Notes: generated by a model from the sequence alone, not told the origin. A stretch of DNA of 31,380 nt from Fidelibacterota bacterium (GCA_030620575.1 JAUXEL010000003.1:1-31380), one strand, 5' to 3'. Positions 14,661 through 24,311 are shown, numbered from the stretch's first letter. Program-made: numbers and translations.

Positions 14661-15461
14661 TTATTCTTTTGCCGTATTTGGGTCAATATACGGAGATCTG
14701 CTTTTTTGTTTTTTGCAACGTTCAATCATTAGGTAACTTGCTTTATCTTCGGCAACCTGAGAAAACCATGTAATGGCATGATCCCATTTTCCCTGCAGAT
14801 AACATTCAAGTCCTTTTTCATAATACTCCTTCTGCCGGATAATCTCCGCATGGCATCCGGCTCGTAAAAACAGCACTTCATATACGCGTAATAATTCAGA
14901 GCATCCGTCAATATCAACCATATCCAGTTTGCGGGTAACGATATTTCTTTTAATATAACCAAATACAGACTCATCTATCAAGATATTCGTTTCATATTGT
15001 TTATTTATTTTTTGAAGCCGTGAGGCAATATTTACCGTTTTACCCAATACTGTATATTCAATTTTACCTAATATTCCGACAAAACAGGCATACATTGGTC
15101 CGGAACAAATTCCAATCCTTGCGGATAGTGGCACTTTATAACTGTTAATGAGAACAGGGTTGAGTTCGTCGATTATCTGCTGCTGCTCCAATGCGCATTT
15201 TACGGCATAATTAGCATGGTCATTGGAAGGGGAATCATGACCGAAAACTGCCATGATAGCATCGCCCTGTATTTGACAAACATATCCTTTATGTTTTGAA
15301 ACACATATTGCCAGTGGCTTCATTGCTTTTTTAATAAACTGATATGTCTCCCGTGGTGTCAGAATATCTGAAATTCCTAAAAAATTCTTAATATCAAGAA
15401 ACAAAATCGTCCCTATCATATCCCCAACAATAAAATTCTCCATAGCCCTGAGATCCTTCAT
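14661..15461 (-). CDS. Class III adenylate/guanylate cyclase domain protein
   Basis: The protein has 266 residues from ATG 15461, which has GGGGGA nine bases upstream. An in-frame TTG at 15479 would add six residues. A catalytic domain spans about 15-195, with metal-binding D23 ('FLDIKNF') and D67 ('IQGDAIMAVFG') and the transition-state residues N144 and R148 in 'TVNIASRLQ'. The position that is normally a lysine recognising the adenine ring, four residues before D67, is Q63. The partner position is T137, as in many bacterial enzymes. The C-terminus has a TPR-like pair ('YYEKGLECYLQGKWDHAITWF'). It has no signal peptide or membrane helix, so it is cytosolic. The enzyme could make cAMP or another nucleotide, and substrate choice is uncertain because of Q63. 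It lies between the CBM9-like gene and rmuC. Confidence 0.88.
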   Translation of the reverse strand: MKDLRAMENFIVGDMIGTILFLDIKNFLGISDILTPRETYQFIKKAMKPLAICVSKHKGYVCQIQGDAIMAVFGHDSPSNDHANYAVKCALEQQQIIDELNPVLINSYKVPLSARIGICSGPMYACFVGILGKIEYTVLGKTVNIASRLQKINKQYETNILIDESVFGYIKRNIVTRKLDMVDIDGCSELLRVYEVLFLRAGCHAEIIRQKEYYEKGLECYLQGKWDHAITWFSQVAEDKASYLMIERCKKQKSRSPYIDPNTAKE

Positions 15462-15571
15462 GTACACATCCCCCTTCAATGAATGTTGACAAGCGTCTTA
15501 TAGTTTTAGGAAATAACAATGTCTCTACTAATGCCGTTTCTTCATATTGACAATATAATATTCATTTATGA

Positions 15572-16246
15572 TCAATCATCAAAAATGAATTGCCCGAAAC
15601 ACGCGGGTTGATGAAAATTCAATTCATCAATTGGCTTCCACGCTCCCCAGTGTGGATGAGACGTTTTATCTCCACATTTATATAAATTGCCCTGCCAGAT
15701 TGAGCTATTTATGTTTTCTATTGGTGTTAAATACATAAAAAATGCCATAGGTATATGCACAGCTAAATACCATTCTATTGGTTTTATAATTTCGGGATCA
15801 ATAACATGTGGCAAACTGCTTTTAATAGCTATTGTTTTTGCCATATGCTCAGAAATAGGCTGAATGTTTTTTCGCTTACCGTTCTTATCCTGTGTGGGGT
15901 CAATAATATAATTGATATGTAATGTTCCCCCGCAATTAATCTCAAAATTATAATATCCCTTAGCATTTGGTGGTTGAATAAACCATTCAATACAGCTGTC
16001 TTCATGTACTTTGTCATTATATTTTAAATGACATGAGCGCACATAACGATCCTGTACGCGAAATAAAAGAAAAATCCCAAATTGATTATATTGAATTTTC
16101 ACTTCTGTTTTTGGGTGATGTCCGCTGCTTTTGGGGTGGAAATGTTTAATTTCAGCAATTTCTGCCCCTTCCCATTCCGGAGCATTCCATTCCATAACAT
16201 TATGGTATATTCTTGAGTTTCTATGTATGTGGTATTGTTCGTTCAC
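15572..16246 (-). CDS. CBM9/DOMON-like carbohydrate-binding-fold protein
   Basis: The protein has 224 residues with a GTG start at 16246, chosen because AGAGGGG lies just before it. It matches the CBM9-like family by pattern: 'VKIQYNQFGIFLLFRVQDRYVR' near 48-69, 'KVHEDSCIEWFIQPP' (about 79-93), 'YYNFEINCGGTLHINYI' (about 98-114), and the terminal 'HWGAWKPIDELNFHQPACFGQFIFDD'. No signal peptide or membrane helix is visible, which is odd for a sugar-binding fold, and no catalytic domain is fused. It lies 51 bp after the M28 enzyme and 110 bp before the cyclase gene, on the same strand. Its ligand cannot be named. Confidence 0.75.
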   Translation of the reverse strand: MNEQYHIHRNSRIYHNVMEWNAPEWEGAEIAEIKHFHPKSSGHHPKTEVKIQYNQFGIFLLFRVQDRYVRSCHLKYNDKVHEDSCIEWFIQPPNAKGYYNFEINCGGTLHINYIIDPTQDKNGKRKNIQPISEHMAKTIAIKSSLPHVIDPEIIKPIEWYLAVHIPMAFFMYLTPIENINSSIWQGNLYKCGDKTSHPHWGAWKPIDELNFHQPACFGQFIFDD

Positions 16247-16297
16247 AAATCCCCTCTATTTATAAATTTACCACATAAATATAACAATTTCAATAAC

Positions 16298-17194
16298 TTA
16301 TTTTCGGGAAAGCCAAGATAATAAAACATCTCCGATACATTTTAGACTATATGGAGAACAATAGGCAGGAAGATCATGGACAGTGTGCCATATATTTCGC
16401 CCCTGATGATAATAGTGAAAATCTATCAGATCAACAGTTGGTATCCCGGCAATAATATTTAACGGAATATGATCATCGTATATTTTCTGACCAATTTTTT
16501 GGGGAAATACGTTTTGGTATCCCAGTTTATGTGCTATATCCCATACCTCCAATACCAGTTCAGGAGCATAGAGCATGCTGTTTGCTTCTATGGGAATTTC
16601 TAAATTCTGGTCGCCTATCATATCGATTAATATTCCGATCTGTGGAATAGGGAAAATTGGGTGATATGCATAATATTTTGAGCCCTGGCAAAAATACATA
16701 TCGTTACCTGCTATACCCATATCTTCAGCATCCCAAAAGATAATATCAATACCAATATCACTGTTAAATTCTGTAAGGCATTCTAATATTTCCAGTAAAA
16801 CCGCCGTTCCGCTAGCTCCGTCATTTGCACCGGGGACCGGTTTATTGGAATAAAATATATCCTTATCTGCAAATGGCCGGGTATCCCAGTGCGTACTTAG
16901 CATAACGCGCTGTGATTGTTTTGGTCGAATTCTCGCAATGATATTATAGGCATCAACGGTATCTTTTGTTACCGGGCGGTATGCTCTGAATGTCTGAACA
17001 AATACGGTATCCGCAGACTGTTGACATATATCGATGATCCAGTCCCGACAATCACGATGTGCGTCTGTTCCGGGAACGCGGCAACCAAAAGCAACCTGTT
17101 TTTCCAGATACTGAAAAGCCTGATATTGATCAAACTGCATTTCCCGGGCAAATAGTCCGGATATCATGAATAGAAAAATTAAAAAATGTTTCAT
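16298..17194 (-). CDS. M28-family, glutaminyl-peptide cyclotransferase-like zinc enzyme
   Basis: The chosen start is ATG 17194, giving 298 residues. A GTG at 17206 overlaps the sprA stop but puts four residues before the obvious signal peptide ('MKHFLIFLFMISGLFA'). Metal and catalytic residues of the M28 fold are visible: H102 and D104 ('THWDTRPFAD'), D125 ('GANDGASG'), E157-D158 ('WDAEDMG'), D191 ('LIDMIGD') and H270 ('IWHTVHD'). The stretch 'DDHIPLNIIAGIPTVDLID' (240-258) followed by 'WHT' is characteristic of glutaminyl cyclases of Bacteroidota. Such enzymes convert N-terminal Gln of exported proteins to pyroglutamate in the periplasm. An aminopeptidase remains the alternative. It begins 4 bp after sprA, so the two are probably co-expressed. 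Confidence 0.87.
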   Translation of the reverse strand: MKHFLIFLFMISGLFAREMQFDQYQAFQYLEKQVAFGCRVPGTDAHRDCRDWIIDICQQSADTVFVQTFRAYRPVTKDTVDAYNIIARIRPKQSQRVMLSTHWDTRPFADKDIFYSNKPVPGANDGASGTAVLLEILECLTEFNSDIGIDIIFWDAEDMGIAGNDMYFCQGSKYYAYHPIFPIPQIGILIDMIGDQNLEIPIEANSMLYAPELVLEVWDIAHKLGYQNVFPQKIGQKIYDDHIPLNIIAGIPTVDLIDFHYYHQGRNIWHTVHDLPAYCSPYSLKCIGDVLLSWLSRK

Positions 17195-17198
17195 ATAA

Positions 17199-20100
17199 TT
17201 AACCACTGATCCGGATAGAGACAGTTACGCCAAAATCCTTATAATTATCCGTTTTATTTTCACCATCCAATTCCTGAGTTTTATCTATACGCTGACCGTA
17301 CTTAAAGAAGAATCGTCCATCGATATTTTTACTAAAACGGTAAGATATCTGGGGTTCTATTTCCCAGTTTACCCGGAAATTTTTCGGATCTCCAAAATTC
17401 AGGCTTCCGCTGGACTTAACGATTTTTTTATCGGATCCGTATTTTCCCTGAAGTGAGAATGTAATCTCGTTTTGCATATTGATAACTTTAATTTTCTTCA
17501 GGAAGGGAACCGGAATACTGATCCCTTTATTATATGAATAAGATAAATTAAATGTCATATTTTCTTTATATGTCTTAGTAACACTTGCATTCTGATAATC
17601 AATGATCACATCACCCTGATTATCAATTTTGATAGTTCTATTATATCCAATATCAGTTCGCAAATTACCGGCAAATACAAATCCCACTTTGAGCAAAGGG
17701 CTAAAGTTTAAATTGTAAGTAGATGATTCTTCTCCCATATAATATTGTCCCTCGTCTTTATTAAAGCGGTACCGTATGCTTTCAGTACTGGACATCTGGT
17801 GCTGTAAATTGATACTCTTTATAAAATTTAGCTTGCCGTTTAACCATTTATATTGGCTGGGATTAATCCGCCATGAAAGCGAATAATTTGGTGCAACAAA
17901 GCCGTCCTTTCCGGTTTCGCCCAGAGGAATGTAATTCCGGGTTAATGAGGAATCGTAAGGTAATAATTCAAGTGTGTCCTCAAAGGTGATTATGTGAATG
18001 ATCTGATCATAATAATCTCCGGATGTTGTTTTAAACTGGTATTGTCTCCCTGTGGACATATTTTGTTTGTAATTCAGGTGTAGAGTAATGGATCGAGTAA
18101 TTTTCAATCCACTGGAAAGTTTTAATGATCGTGATAACTTGTTAGAAAGCGGTCTGTTAACACTGCCTTCAAAGGTATTTGTCGGCAAATACTGATAATT
18201 ACCAAATCCATAACGATATTTATAAGTAACGTCTTTATATACTCTTCCTGTGTCACTACCCGTAATACCATTATTGGTTTTTTGTAAATTTTCGGTATAG
18301 CTCAGGCGAATAGGATCGATTTTTCCCAATAATTGAGACATCGTTACTTTTGTTCGTGATACCTTTGTTTTTTGTGAGGGACCCGATACTTTTTGTTCAG
18401 ACGGTTCTTTTCGCTTACTATTTGGTTCTGCGTCCGGCGGGATGTCTTCATCTATCCTACGTACAACTTTTTTAGGGGAAGCTGTGATTTTCTTTTGGGG
18501 AATCGGTTCCCTTTTAGCTTCTTTTCGCTTTCTGTGTTCTTTTATTTTCTTTTCATAGGTATCCCATATTTGCTTTGGCGATAAGGCCATTGTAGCAGAA
18601 TATTTTCGGGACACAGAAACATTTGCATAGTTCCAGTTGTTCTGGGTGTTATACTTATATCCTGAACTGTATGAAAGTCTGGGTTTTAACCAAACAGTAA
18701 TATCCGGATTATAATTGACACTCAGATTTTCCGTCATACGCGTAACATCCCCGACATTAAATCCATTCATGAGATTATCATAGGTTAAATCGGTAAAAAT
18801 GTTCCAGGCATTATAGCGATAATCCTGAAGATCACTCGCGCTTGTACGTTTATAATTAATTTTCATTGATTCAAATGGATTATAGTTTAGGCTCATGCTC
18901 TTTGATAAATTAAAGGCGTAACTGCTAATTGTGTCTTGTGTGCTTCGAGTAATTTTTTCATCTTCTCTTTCTGAAACATTCATATTCCATTTAAAAGAAG
19001 ATGGTTTCCAGTAAAATTTTTTATTCTTCGTTTTTTCATCAAGAAAGGGAATCCAGGATAAATAAGAAATACCATCTCCACGGTCAATATTCAGAGAATA
19101 GGATACTTTACCGCTTAAGGCAGTGTTTTGCTTGTTCTGGATTTCCAGACTGCTGTTAATTACTTGAGAAGCATTAAAGCTTGCCTGAACAGGGTTTACT
19201 AATAAACGTGTCAGCAACGGATCGTCCTTGTTTCCCTTGCGTTTAATTGATGTGCTGACGGACTGTTTTTGCGTAATAGTTTTAAGGCTGTCGTCCGGAG
19301 TGTCTCCCATAAGAATATCCGATCCCGGATGATATTTGGGAATTGTGGTACTTTTTGTTTGAGACATATTGACTGGAAGGGTTATTTTCCATTTTTCGGG
19401 AAGCAGTTTATTGGCGTACACCGTCATGATCAAGTTATATGATTCGCTAGTGCTTTGTCTGGATGCCATTTGTTGGTTTACCTGACGGAAATCTGCATCA
19501 GTATGTCTTGCGTTTGCGTTGAAACTAAGCAAGCCGCCGAGTTTAAAATCAAAAGAACTGCGCATTGCTATTCCCGGATCATTATTGCTTTCCACTACAC
19601 GCATTTCATTTATCCATATCTCGCCGATATAGTCCCTGAAACCATCAACATTGATTACACCTATTTGCATTTTATCAATACGTGATAAGGAGGGATTCCC
19701 GACGACACGATATATTTTGCCAGTATATTCTCCGGCTTCTCTTGGGTGGTATTCCCGGACGTTTCCATTATCGTATGAAAAATATTCAATGCCGTCAAAT
19801 TCTGTCAGTAATTTTAATGCTGTGATTTGTTCAAAAACCATTTCAATATGGTTGCGGTCATCCCATCCGGGATAAACTTCTGTTACAACTTCGTAATACT
19901 CATTCATGTTTCCCCGGCCAATGCGTAAAAACAAGGCAACCAATGCTTCTGTTTCAGAATCATATTCGTTGCCATGAATAAACATCTTAAGTTTTTTATA
20001 CATTAGCAGACTTTCACTTTCCAGCATGATTTTTTCTGCCAAAGCAGATTCACCCGGTTTTAATCCGTTAAAATTAAGCACTAAAGCCTGTTCTTTTTCT

Positions 20101-23100
20101 CTTATGGTACCACCGCCCAAAGGATTAATTTGTTCTCGTCCGCTGATTCCGGGTGGAGATATATAATCTGCGTCTTCATCGGTATTTTTGACCGTAATAA
20201 AAAACCGGCTGTCATCAAGTACATAAAACGGATCGTTCTCTTCTGCAAGACCCAGTTCTTGCCATTCGTTCCCAACGATAGAAACGGATGCAAATTGAAT
20301 GGTGTCTTGATCCTGCACTCCAAACATGTTTAATCGCATCATACGAATTGACATAAAACTTGGCAATCCCACGCTGTCAATTATAGCCGTTAATGGAATT
20401 CTGTATTGTTTCCAACCGGTTGCATTTCCATTATCAAAATATGTTCTTGACGCAAGCCATTGCTCACTATTTAAATCAAGAGAATAAGAATAATAATTAT
20501 TCGCATGATCTAATTTCCCGTCCCGGTCGATATCTTCTGTATCCGGATAGGGCTGAATTCCATCGGTACCGGCATTTCCTTCGGTTCCGTTACAAAAACG
20601 TACTTTTCCTGCTTTATATCCTTCTTTGTCAAAATTATCAATAATGGGATCCCATCCCTTTGCTTCTTCTTGCTCGTCCGTCAGACCGTTAATACCGGTA
20701 TCTTCATTATAATTATCTGATATTTCTAAGTTGCCGTTATCATTTATATCCTCATAATTTTTATTTCCGTCTCCTAATTCAGTATTGGGAAATGCGGGGT
20801 TATATCCGGTATTGTACCAGTCTTCTGTAATTTCCCCGATATCAATTTGTAATTGACCTTTTTCTCCCCGCACCCAAAGCTCAATATATTTGCTTTTGCT
20901 TTGATTATACATGTAGATCGGCTGCATAATTCCACCCCAAATCTGGCGGACATCATTTTGCGTTTCCAATCCGGTAATCCCATTTACTTCCGGATCCAAC
21001 ACAACTGTTAAAATATTGGTATATTGGTCATTATCCGTAATTTCCTTTTGCGGCCAAATATATTTTGTGTAAATGCCAAAGGTTTTTGCACCATTGCTAT
21101 TAACATAAAAGGGATTATACCAGAACAGAAAACCCCGTTCCGGGAAACTTGAACTAAAAAAAGTGTTTTCAGGTTTGCTGGCATGAGTCCATTTTTGAAA
21201 ATTGACATTCATGGGAGTTTCCTGATTCGCTGATTCAAAATCATCTAATTTTGCTACTCCGTTATAATCCCCGCTTTCTTCATTTTCAATGGTATTGGGG
21301 TTTGGTAAAATTTGGGCTATCTCTCCGCTGAGTTTTATTTTGCTGGGACGTTTAATATATATCACGGGTAATGCGTTCATTGCCCGGTCAAGCCAGTTTA
21401 GTTCATACTCAAATTCCCCATTAACATCCCAGATAAAATTTTGAAAAGGTTCGTCACCGATATTTACATTCTTATCATCCAGAACACTACGGCTATAGTA
21501 CATAGCGGTAGCACCAAGAAAAGCATTTTCATTGATCCGGTATTCCGCCCGCATTCCCGTCATCAATTTCTGTTCACCAATTCCGCCAAATAATTGTTCT
21601 GTTTCATAATTGATATCAATTTTTGCATTGGTATCCATGGCTTCGGCACTTTTAAGGGTAATCATACCTGAAAAATAATCTATATCGTAGTCGACTCCTT
21701 TGGTCATTTTTTTTCCGTTTACTAAGATTTCTTCACTACCCTCAATAATAAACATCTCACCTAAATCGATTGTAGAACTGCGATTTGTATATTGTGCTTC
21801 AATATAATATTTTCTTGCCATACGCGCAGGATCATTATACGGGCTGGTATAAATTTCTTCAGCTGATGGTAATTCATTATCATCAACCGATGATAATGAA
21901 TCATTATAAATACCTTCACCGGTATTGTTTTCCGGAGGACTTTGAAATGGCAAAATATAGGGCATCCATAGTTCTCCGCGACTCAAATCAACAATAAGTC
22001 CCTCTGGGGTAACATCAATTTTACCATCATGCCCCGGGACACCGCTTTGATCATAATTATCCAACCCGAAATATTGCAGATAGGGTGTACCCCCCACAAG
22101 CTCCACAGGTTGGTTTGATCCGTTATAATAAATCTTTAAATCAAAACCGTTTTTTTCAATATTCCGGGCTTTTAAATTATAGATGTTTTTCATTTCCAAA
22201 TCCCAAGTCTGATAGCTCGGTTTGGGATTTTCCGCTTTAATAACCTTTAAGAATTTCCCGTTTGCCAAATCTCCGTATTTCTTACCGCTGCTGGTTTTAT
22301 AAGCAATCGCAAGAATATTATCATCGCTAAGACCTACATTCAAACGAATATATCCTTGATAGGGGTTTATTTCGTATTCGCCATATTGATCATTTGTTGG
22401 TTTTTCAAGCTTTCTGAAATAAATTGAATCTGCTACGTCTTCTTCGGGATGCGCTGTAACAACGGCGGGGGTCCCATTTGGAGATAATTCAACATATGCT
22501 ACGGCTCTGATTTTTGTATCTTCACGCTCATTACAGCTAATGTAAACATCATAATCTTCAATAACATCCGAGTAGGTGAATTTTCCGCTTTGCAGATCAT
22601 AGGGATACATTTCTGATCGAAAAAAATTATCAACAAAGAAATATATGTTTCGTTTGTATTCGTAATCAAATATCTTGACCGTTGATCCGCCATCATCTTC
22701 AGAACCACCACCCCATGATTTTTTCTTACTGTCTTTCTTCTCGTATGAGGCTATCGCGGTAACATTTATTGGTCCAAGTTTCATTATTGCTTTTCCACCA
22801 AATAATCCACTGGATGATGATGACCCTGTAACAAACTGGGTTCCGGGAAGCGACAGCCCTATATTTCCAAAATTAGCACGCTGGAGAATTTCATCCTCTT
22901 TTCCGCGATAATCTATTTTAATGGCATTTTCAAATTCAAAATCGCGCTCACTGTCTTCATCAATCGAAACAGTAATACGATCTCCAATTTTCCCCTCGAT
23001 GGTGAATTGCTGAGTTTGGTCCATTAAAAAATTCCGTTGCTCGGTTTCCATATTTCCGGTAGCCATAATAGAATTATTTTGCTGATTGTATTTTCCGGTA

Positions 23101-23561
23101 ATAGAAATAAGTCCACGAATACGAAGTGAAACGCGTTGTCCGGCAATATCAGCACCGATAATTTCCAATGACTGACTTCTTGCTTGTTGTTTAGTTAGAT
23201 CAATAAAATACATGGTATCGGTCATTGCAACTTTGCTATACCATAAATTATTCAGATCATAGCTGATTTTTGTTCGATAATAATCACTAAATGGGATATA
23301 ACGCGGAATGCTTAAATAATTGTTCCCCATTTTTTCATATACAATAAGAATATCTCCGGAATCATTGCTAACCTCATATAGCTTGATTTCTGAGAACATA
23401 TTTGGGAAATTGACAGAAATAGGATTCGTTTTATTTTCATATCCGCGGGAAAAACCGGATGGAGATGCTGAAAATGCCACCGTAAAATTCTGCACTTGAT
23501 AACGATATGAAAATTTCGGGGAATACTCTGCCGTTTCTCCCATCAAAGGGAAGAATGCCAT
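17199..23561 (-). CDS. sprA: Cell-surface protein SprA, type IX secretion translocon
   Basis: The protein has 2120 residues from the ATG at 23561. SprA forms the very large outer-membrane barrel through which type IX cargo leaves the cell (36 strands in the known Flavobacterium structure). Typical segments are visible: 'SLEIIGADIAGQRVSLRIRGLISITGKY', paired N-terminal domains with 'GYIRLNVGLSDDNILAIAYK', 'VAKLDDFESANQETPM' (about 771-787), 'GINGLTDEQEEAKGWDP' (about 950-967), a long run of alternating barrel strands, and the final 'YKDFGVTVSIRISG'. A basic, Pro-rich loop spans about 1657-1744. The usual length is 2100-2500 residues. The start is doubtful: the frame stays open 21 codons upstream to a TGA and encodes a signal peptide, but without a start codon. 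The ATG at 23628 is one base out of frame. Confidence 0.95.
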   Translation of the reverse strand: MAFFPLMGETAEYSPKFSYRYQVQNFTVAFSASPSGFSRGYENKTNPISVNFPNMFSEIKLYEVSNDSGDILIVYEKMGNNYLSIPRYIPFSDYYRTKISYDLNNLWYSKVAMTDTMYFIDLTKQQARSQSLEIIGADIAGQRVSLRIRGLISITGKYNQQNNSIMATGNMETEQRNFLMDQTQQFTIEGKIGDRITVSIDEDSERDFEFENAIKIDYRGKEDEILQRANFGNIGLSLPGTQFVTGSSSSSGLFGGKAIMKLGPINVTAIASYEKKDSKKKSWGGGSEDDGGSTVKIFDYEYKRNIYFFVDNFFRSEMYPYDLQSGKFTYSDVIEDYDVYISCNEREDTKIRAVAYVELSPNGTPAVVTAHPEEDVADSIYFRKLEKPTNDQYGEYEINPYQGYIRLNVGLSDDNILAIAYKTSSGKKYGDLANGKFLKVIKAENPKPSYQTWDLEMKNIYNLKARNIEKNGFDLKIYYNGSNQPVELVGGTPYLQYFGLDNYDQSGVPGHDGKIDVTPEGLIVDLSRGELWMPYILPFQSPPENNTGEGIYNDSLSSVDDNELPSAEEIYTSPYNDPARMARKYYIEAQYTNRSSTIDLGEMFIIEGSEEILVNGKKMTKGVDYDIDYFSGMITLKSAEAMDTNAKIDINYETEQLFGGIGEQKLMTGMRAEYRINENAFLGATAMYYSRSVLDDKNVNIGDEPFQNFIWDVNGEFEYELNWLDRAMNALPVIYIKRPSKIKLSGEIAQILPNPNTIENEESGDYNGVAKLDDFESANQETPMNVNFQKWTHASKPENTFFSSSFPERGFLFWYNPFYVNSNGAKTFGIYTKYIWPQKEITDNDQYTNILTVVLDPEVNGITGLETQNDVRQIWGGIMQPIYMYNQSKSKYIELWVRGEKGQLQIDIGEITEDWYNTGYNPAFPNTELGDGNKNYEDINDNGNLEISDNYNEDTGINGLTDEQEEAKGWDPIIDNFDKEGYKAGKVRFCNGTEGNAGTDGIQPYPDTEDIDRDGKLDHANNYYSYSLDLNSEQWLASRTYFDNGNATGWKQYRIPLTAIIDSVGLPSFMSIRMMRLNMFGVQDQDTIQFASVSIVGNEWQELGLAEENDPFYVLDDSRFFITVKNTDEDADYISPPGISGREQINPLGGGTIREKEQALVLNFNGLKPGESALAEKIMLESESLLMYKKLKMFIHGNEYDSETEALVALFLRIGRGNMNEYYEVVTEVYPGWDDRNHIEMVFEQITALKLLTEFDGIEYFSYDNGNVREYHPREAGEYTGKIYRVVGNPSLSRIDKMQIGVINVDGFRDYIGEIWINEMRVVESNNDPGIAMRSSFDFKLGGLLSFNANARHTDADFRQVNQQMASRQSTSESYNLIMTVYANKLLPEKWKITLPVNMSQTKSTTIPKYHPGSDILMGDTPDDSLKTITQKQSVSTSIKRKGNKDDPLLTRLLVNPVQASFNASQVINSSLEIQNKQNTALSGKVSYSLNIDRGDGISYLSWIPFLDEKTKNKKFYWKPSSFKWNMNVSEREDEKITRSTQDTISSYAFNLSKSMSLNYNPFESMKINYKRTSASDLQDYRYNAWNIFTDLTYDNLMNGFNVGDVTRMTENLSVNYNPDITVWLKPRLSYSSGYKYNTQNNWNYANVSVSRKYSATMALSPKQIWDTYEKKIKEHRKRKEAKREPIPQKKITASPKKVVRRIDEDIPPDAEPNSKRKEPSEQKVSGPSQKTKVSRTKVTMSQLLGKIDPIRLSYTENLQKTNNGITGSDTGRVYKDVTYKYRYGFGNYQYLPTNTFEGSVNRPLSNKLSRSLKLSSGLKITRSITLHLNYKQNMSTGRQYQFKTTSGDYYDQIIHIITFEDTLELLPYDSSLTRNYIPLGETGKDGFVAPNYSLSWRINPSQYKWLNGKLNFIKSINLQHQMSSTESIRYRFNKDEGQYYMGEESSTYNLNFSPLLKVGFVFAGNLRTDIGYNRTIKIDNQGDVIIDYQNASVTKTYKENMTFNLSYSYNKGISIPVPFLKKIKVINMQNEITFSLQGKYGSDKKIVKSSGSLNFGDPKNFRVNWEIEPQISYRFSKNIDGRFFFKYGQRIDKTQELDGENKTDNYKDFGVTVSIRISG

Positions 23562-23628
23562 GACAATGACCAGACCAAGAATAATTCCTCGCTTCTGCCT
23601 TAATGCCTTAATAAGCGCCTCTTTTCAT
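23562..23628 (-). other. Out-of-frame sprA signal-peptide coding segment
   Basis: Read in the sprA frame, these codons give 'KEALIKALRQKRGIILGLVIV', joining directly to 'MAFFPLMGETA' and forming a textbook signal peptide. The only nearby ATG (23628-23626) would read the same codons if the following AAAA run were one base shorter. A one-base indel, real or from sequencing, is the simplest explanation. Confidence 0.65.
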
Positions 23629-23675
23629 GTTCCAATATCAAAACTTTAACAAAATGGTCCGGACATATCCTCCCG

Positions 23676-24269
23676 TTAAATATGATTTTTTTTCTTTAGT
23701 GTGTTTATAAAGGCTGTTATTGCCTTTCCCCGGTGACTAATTTCATTTTTTTCTTTAATATCTAATTCAGAAAATGTTTTTTGCAATGGTTTATAATAAA
23801 ATACCGGGTCGTAACCAAAACCGCCTGTACCTTTTTGTTTATTCAATATTAATCCATCAACAACACCATCAACATCCCATTCTTCTGTGCCATCTACAAA
23901 AGCGATGATTGTACGGAAACGGGCGCTACGTTGTTCCGGAGGAATCCCCTTTAAATCGTTTAATAACTTTATAACATTGTCCTGATAGCTCGCTGTATTG
24001 CCGGCAAAGCGACTGGAATAAACACCCGGCGCGCCATGCAGGGCATCAACCTCTAATCCGGTATCATCTGCAATTGCGGGCAATCCGGTATACTGATGAA
24101 TTTCACGGGCTTTTTTATATGCATTTTCCCGTAAGCTGTTTCCGTCTTCCACGACATCCGGTAAATCCGGAAAATCGTCCATTGTTTTCAATTGAATGGT
24201 ACAAGCCAATTTATCTTTATACTCTTTAATTTTATCTCGATTACGTGTTGCTAATATATATGTTTTCAT
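23676..24269 (-). CDS. rdgB: RdgB/HAM1 non-canonical purine NTP pyrophosphatase
   Basis: The protein has 197 residues, the family length. It hydrolyses dITP, XTP and ITP to monophosphates and so keeps them out of DNA. Signature residues visible are 'LATRNRDKIKEY' (7-18, the [ST]xNxxK motif), 'ADDTGLEVDAL' (about 66-76), 'GAPGVYSSRFAG' (about 79-90), 'GTGGFGYDPVF' (about 147-157) and 'ISHRGKA' (about 177-183). All are intact. It lies 42 bp downstream of the EEP-fold gene and upstream of sprA on the same strand. The Shine-Dalgarno is weak. The gene order with pcrA and gph is a housekeeping context. Confidence 0.97.
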   Translation of the reverse strand: MKTYILATRNRDKIKEYKDKLACTIQLKTMDDFPDLPDVVEDGNSLRENAYKKAREIHQYTGLPAIADDTGLEVDALHGAPGVYSSRFAGNTASYQDNVIKLLNDLKGIPPEQRSARFRTIIAFVDGTEEWDVDGVVDGLILNKQKGTGGFGYDPVFYYKPLQKTFSELDIKEKNEISHRGKAITAFINTLKKKNHI

Positions 24270-24311
24270 GTTCGCTCTTAATTTAGAAAGAATTTAGTAT
24301 TCATGGGGATA

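Noticed and set aside
17199..23561. Basic, Pro-rich insertion in SprA (about residues 1657-1744) as a fused foreign domain
   Set aside because: From memory, other SprA proteins also carry a lysine-rich loop at a comparable place before the later barrel strands, so it is more likely a family loop than a fusion.
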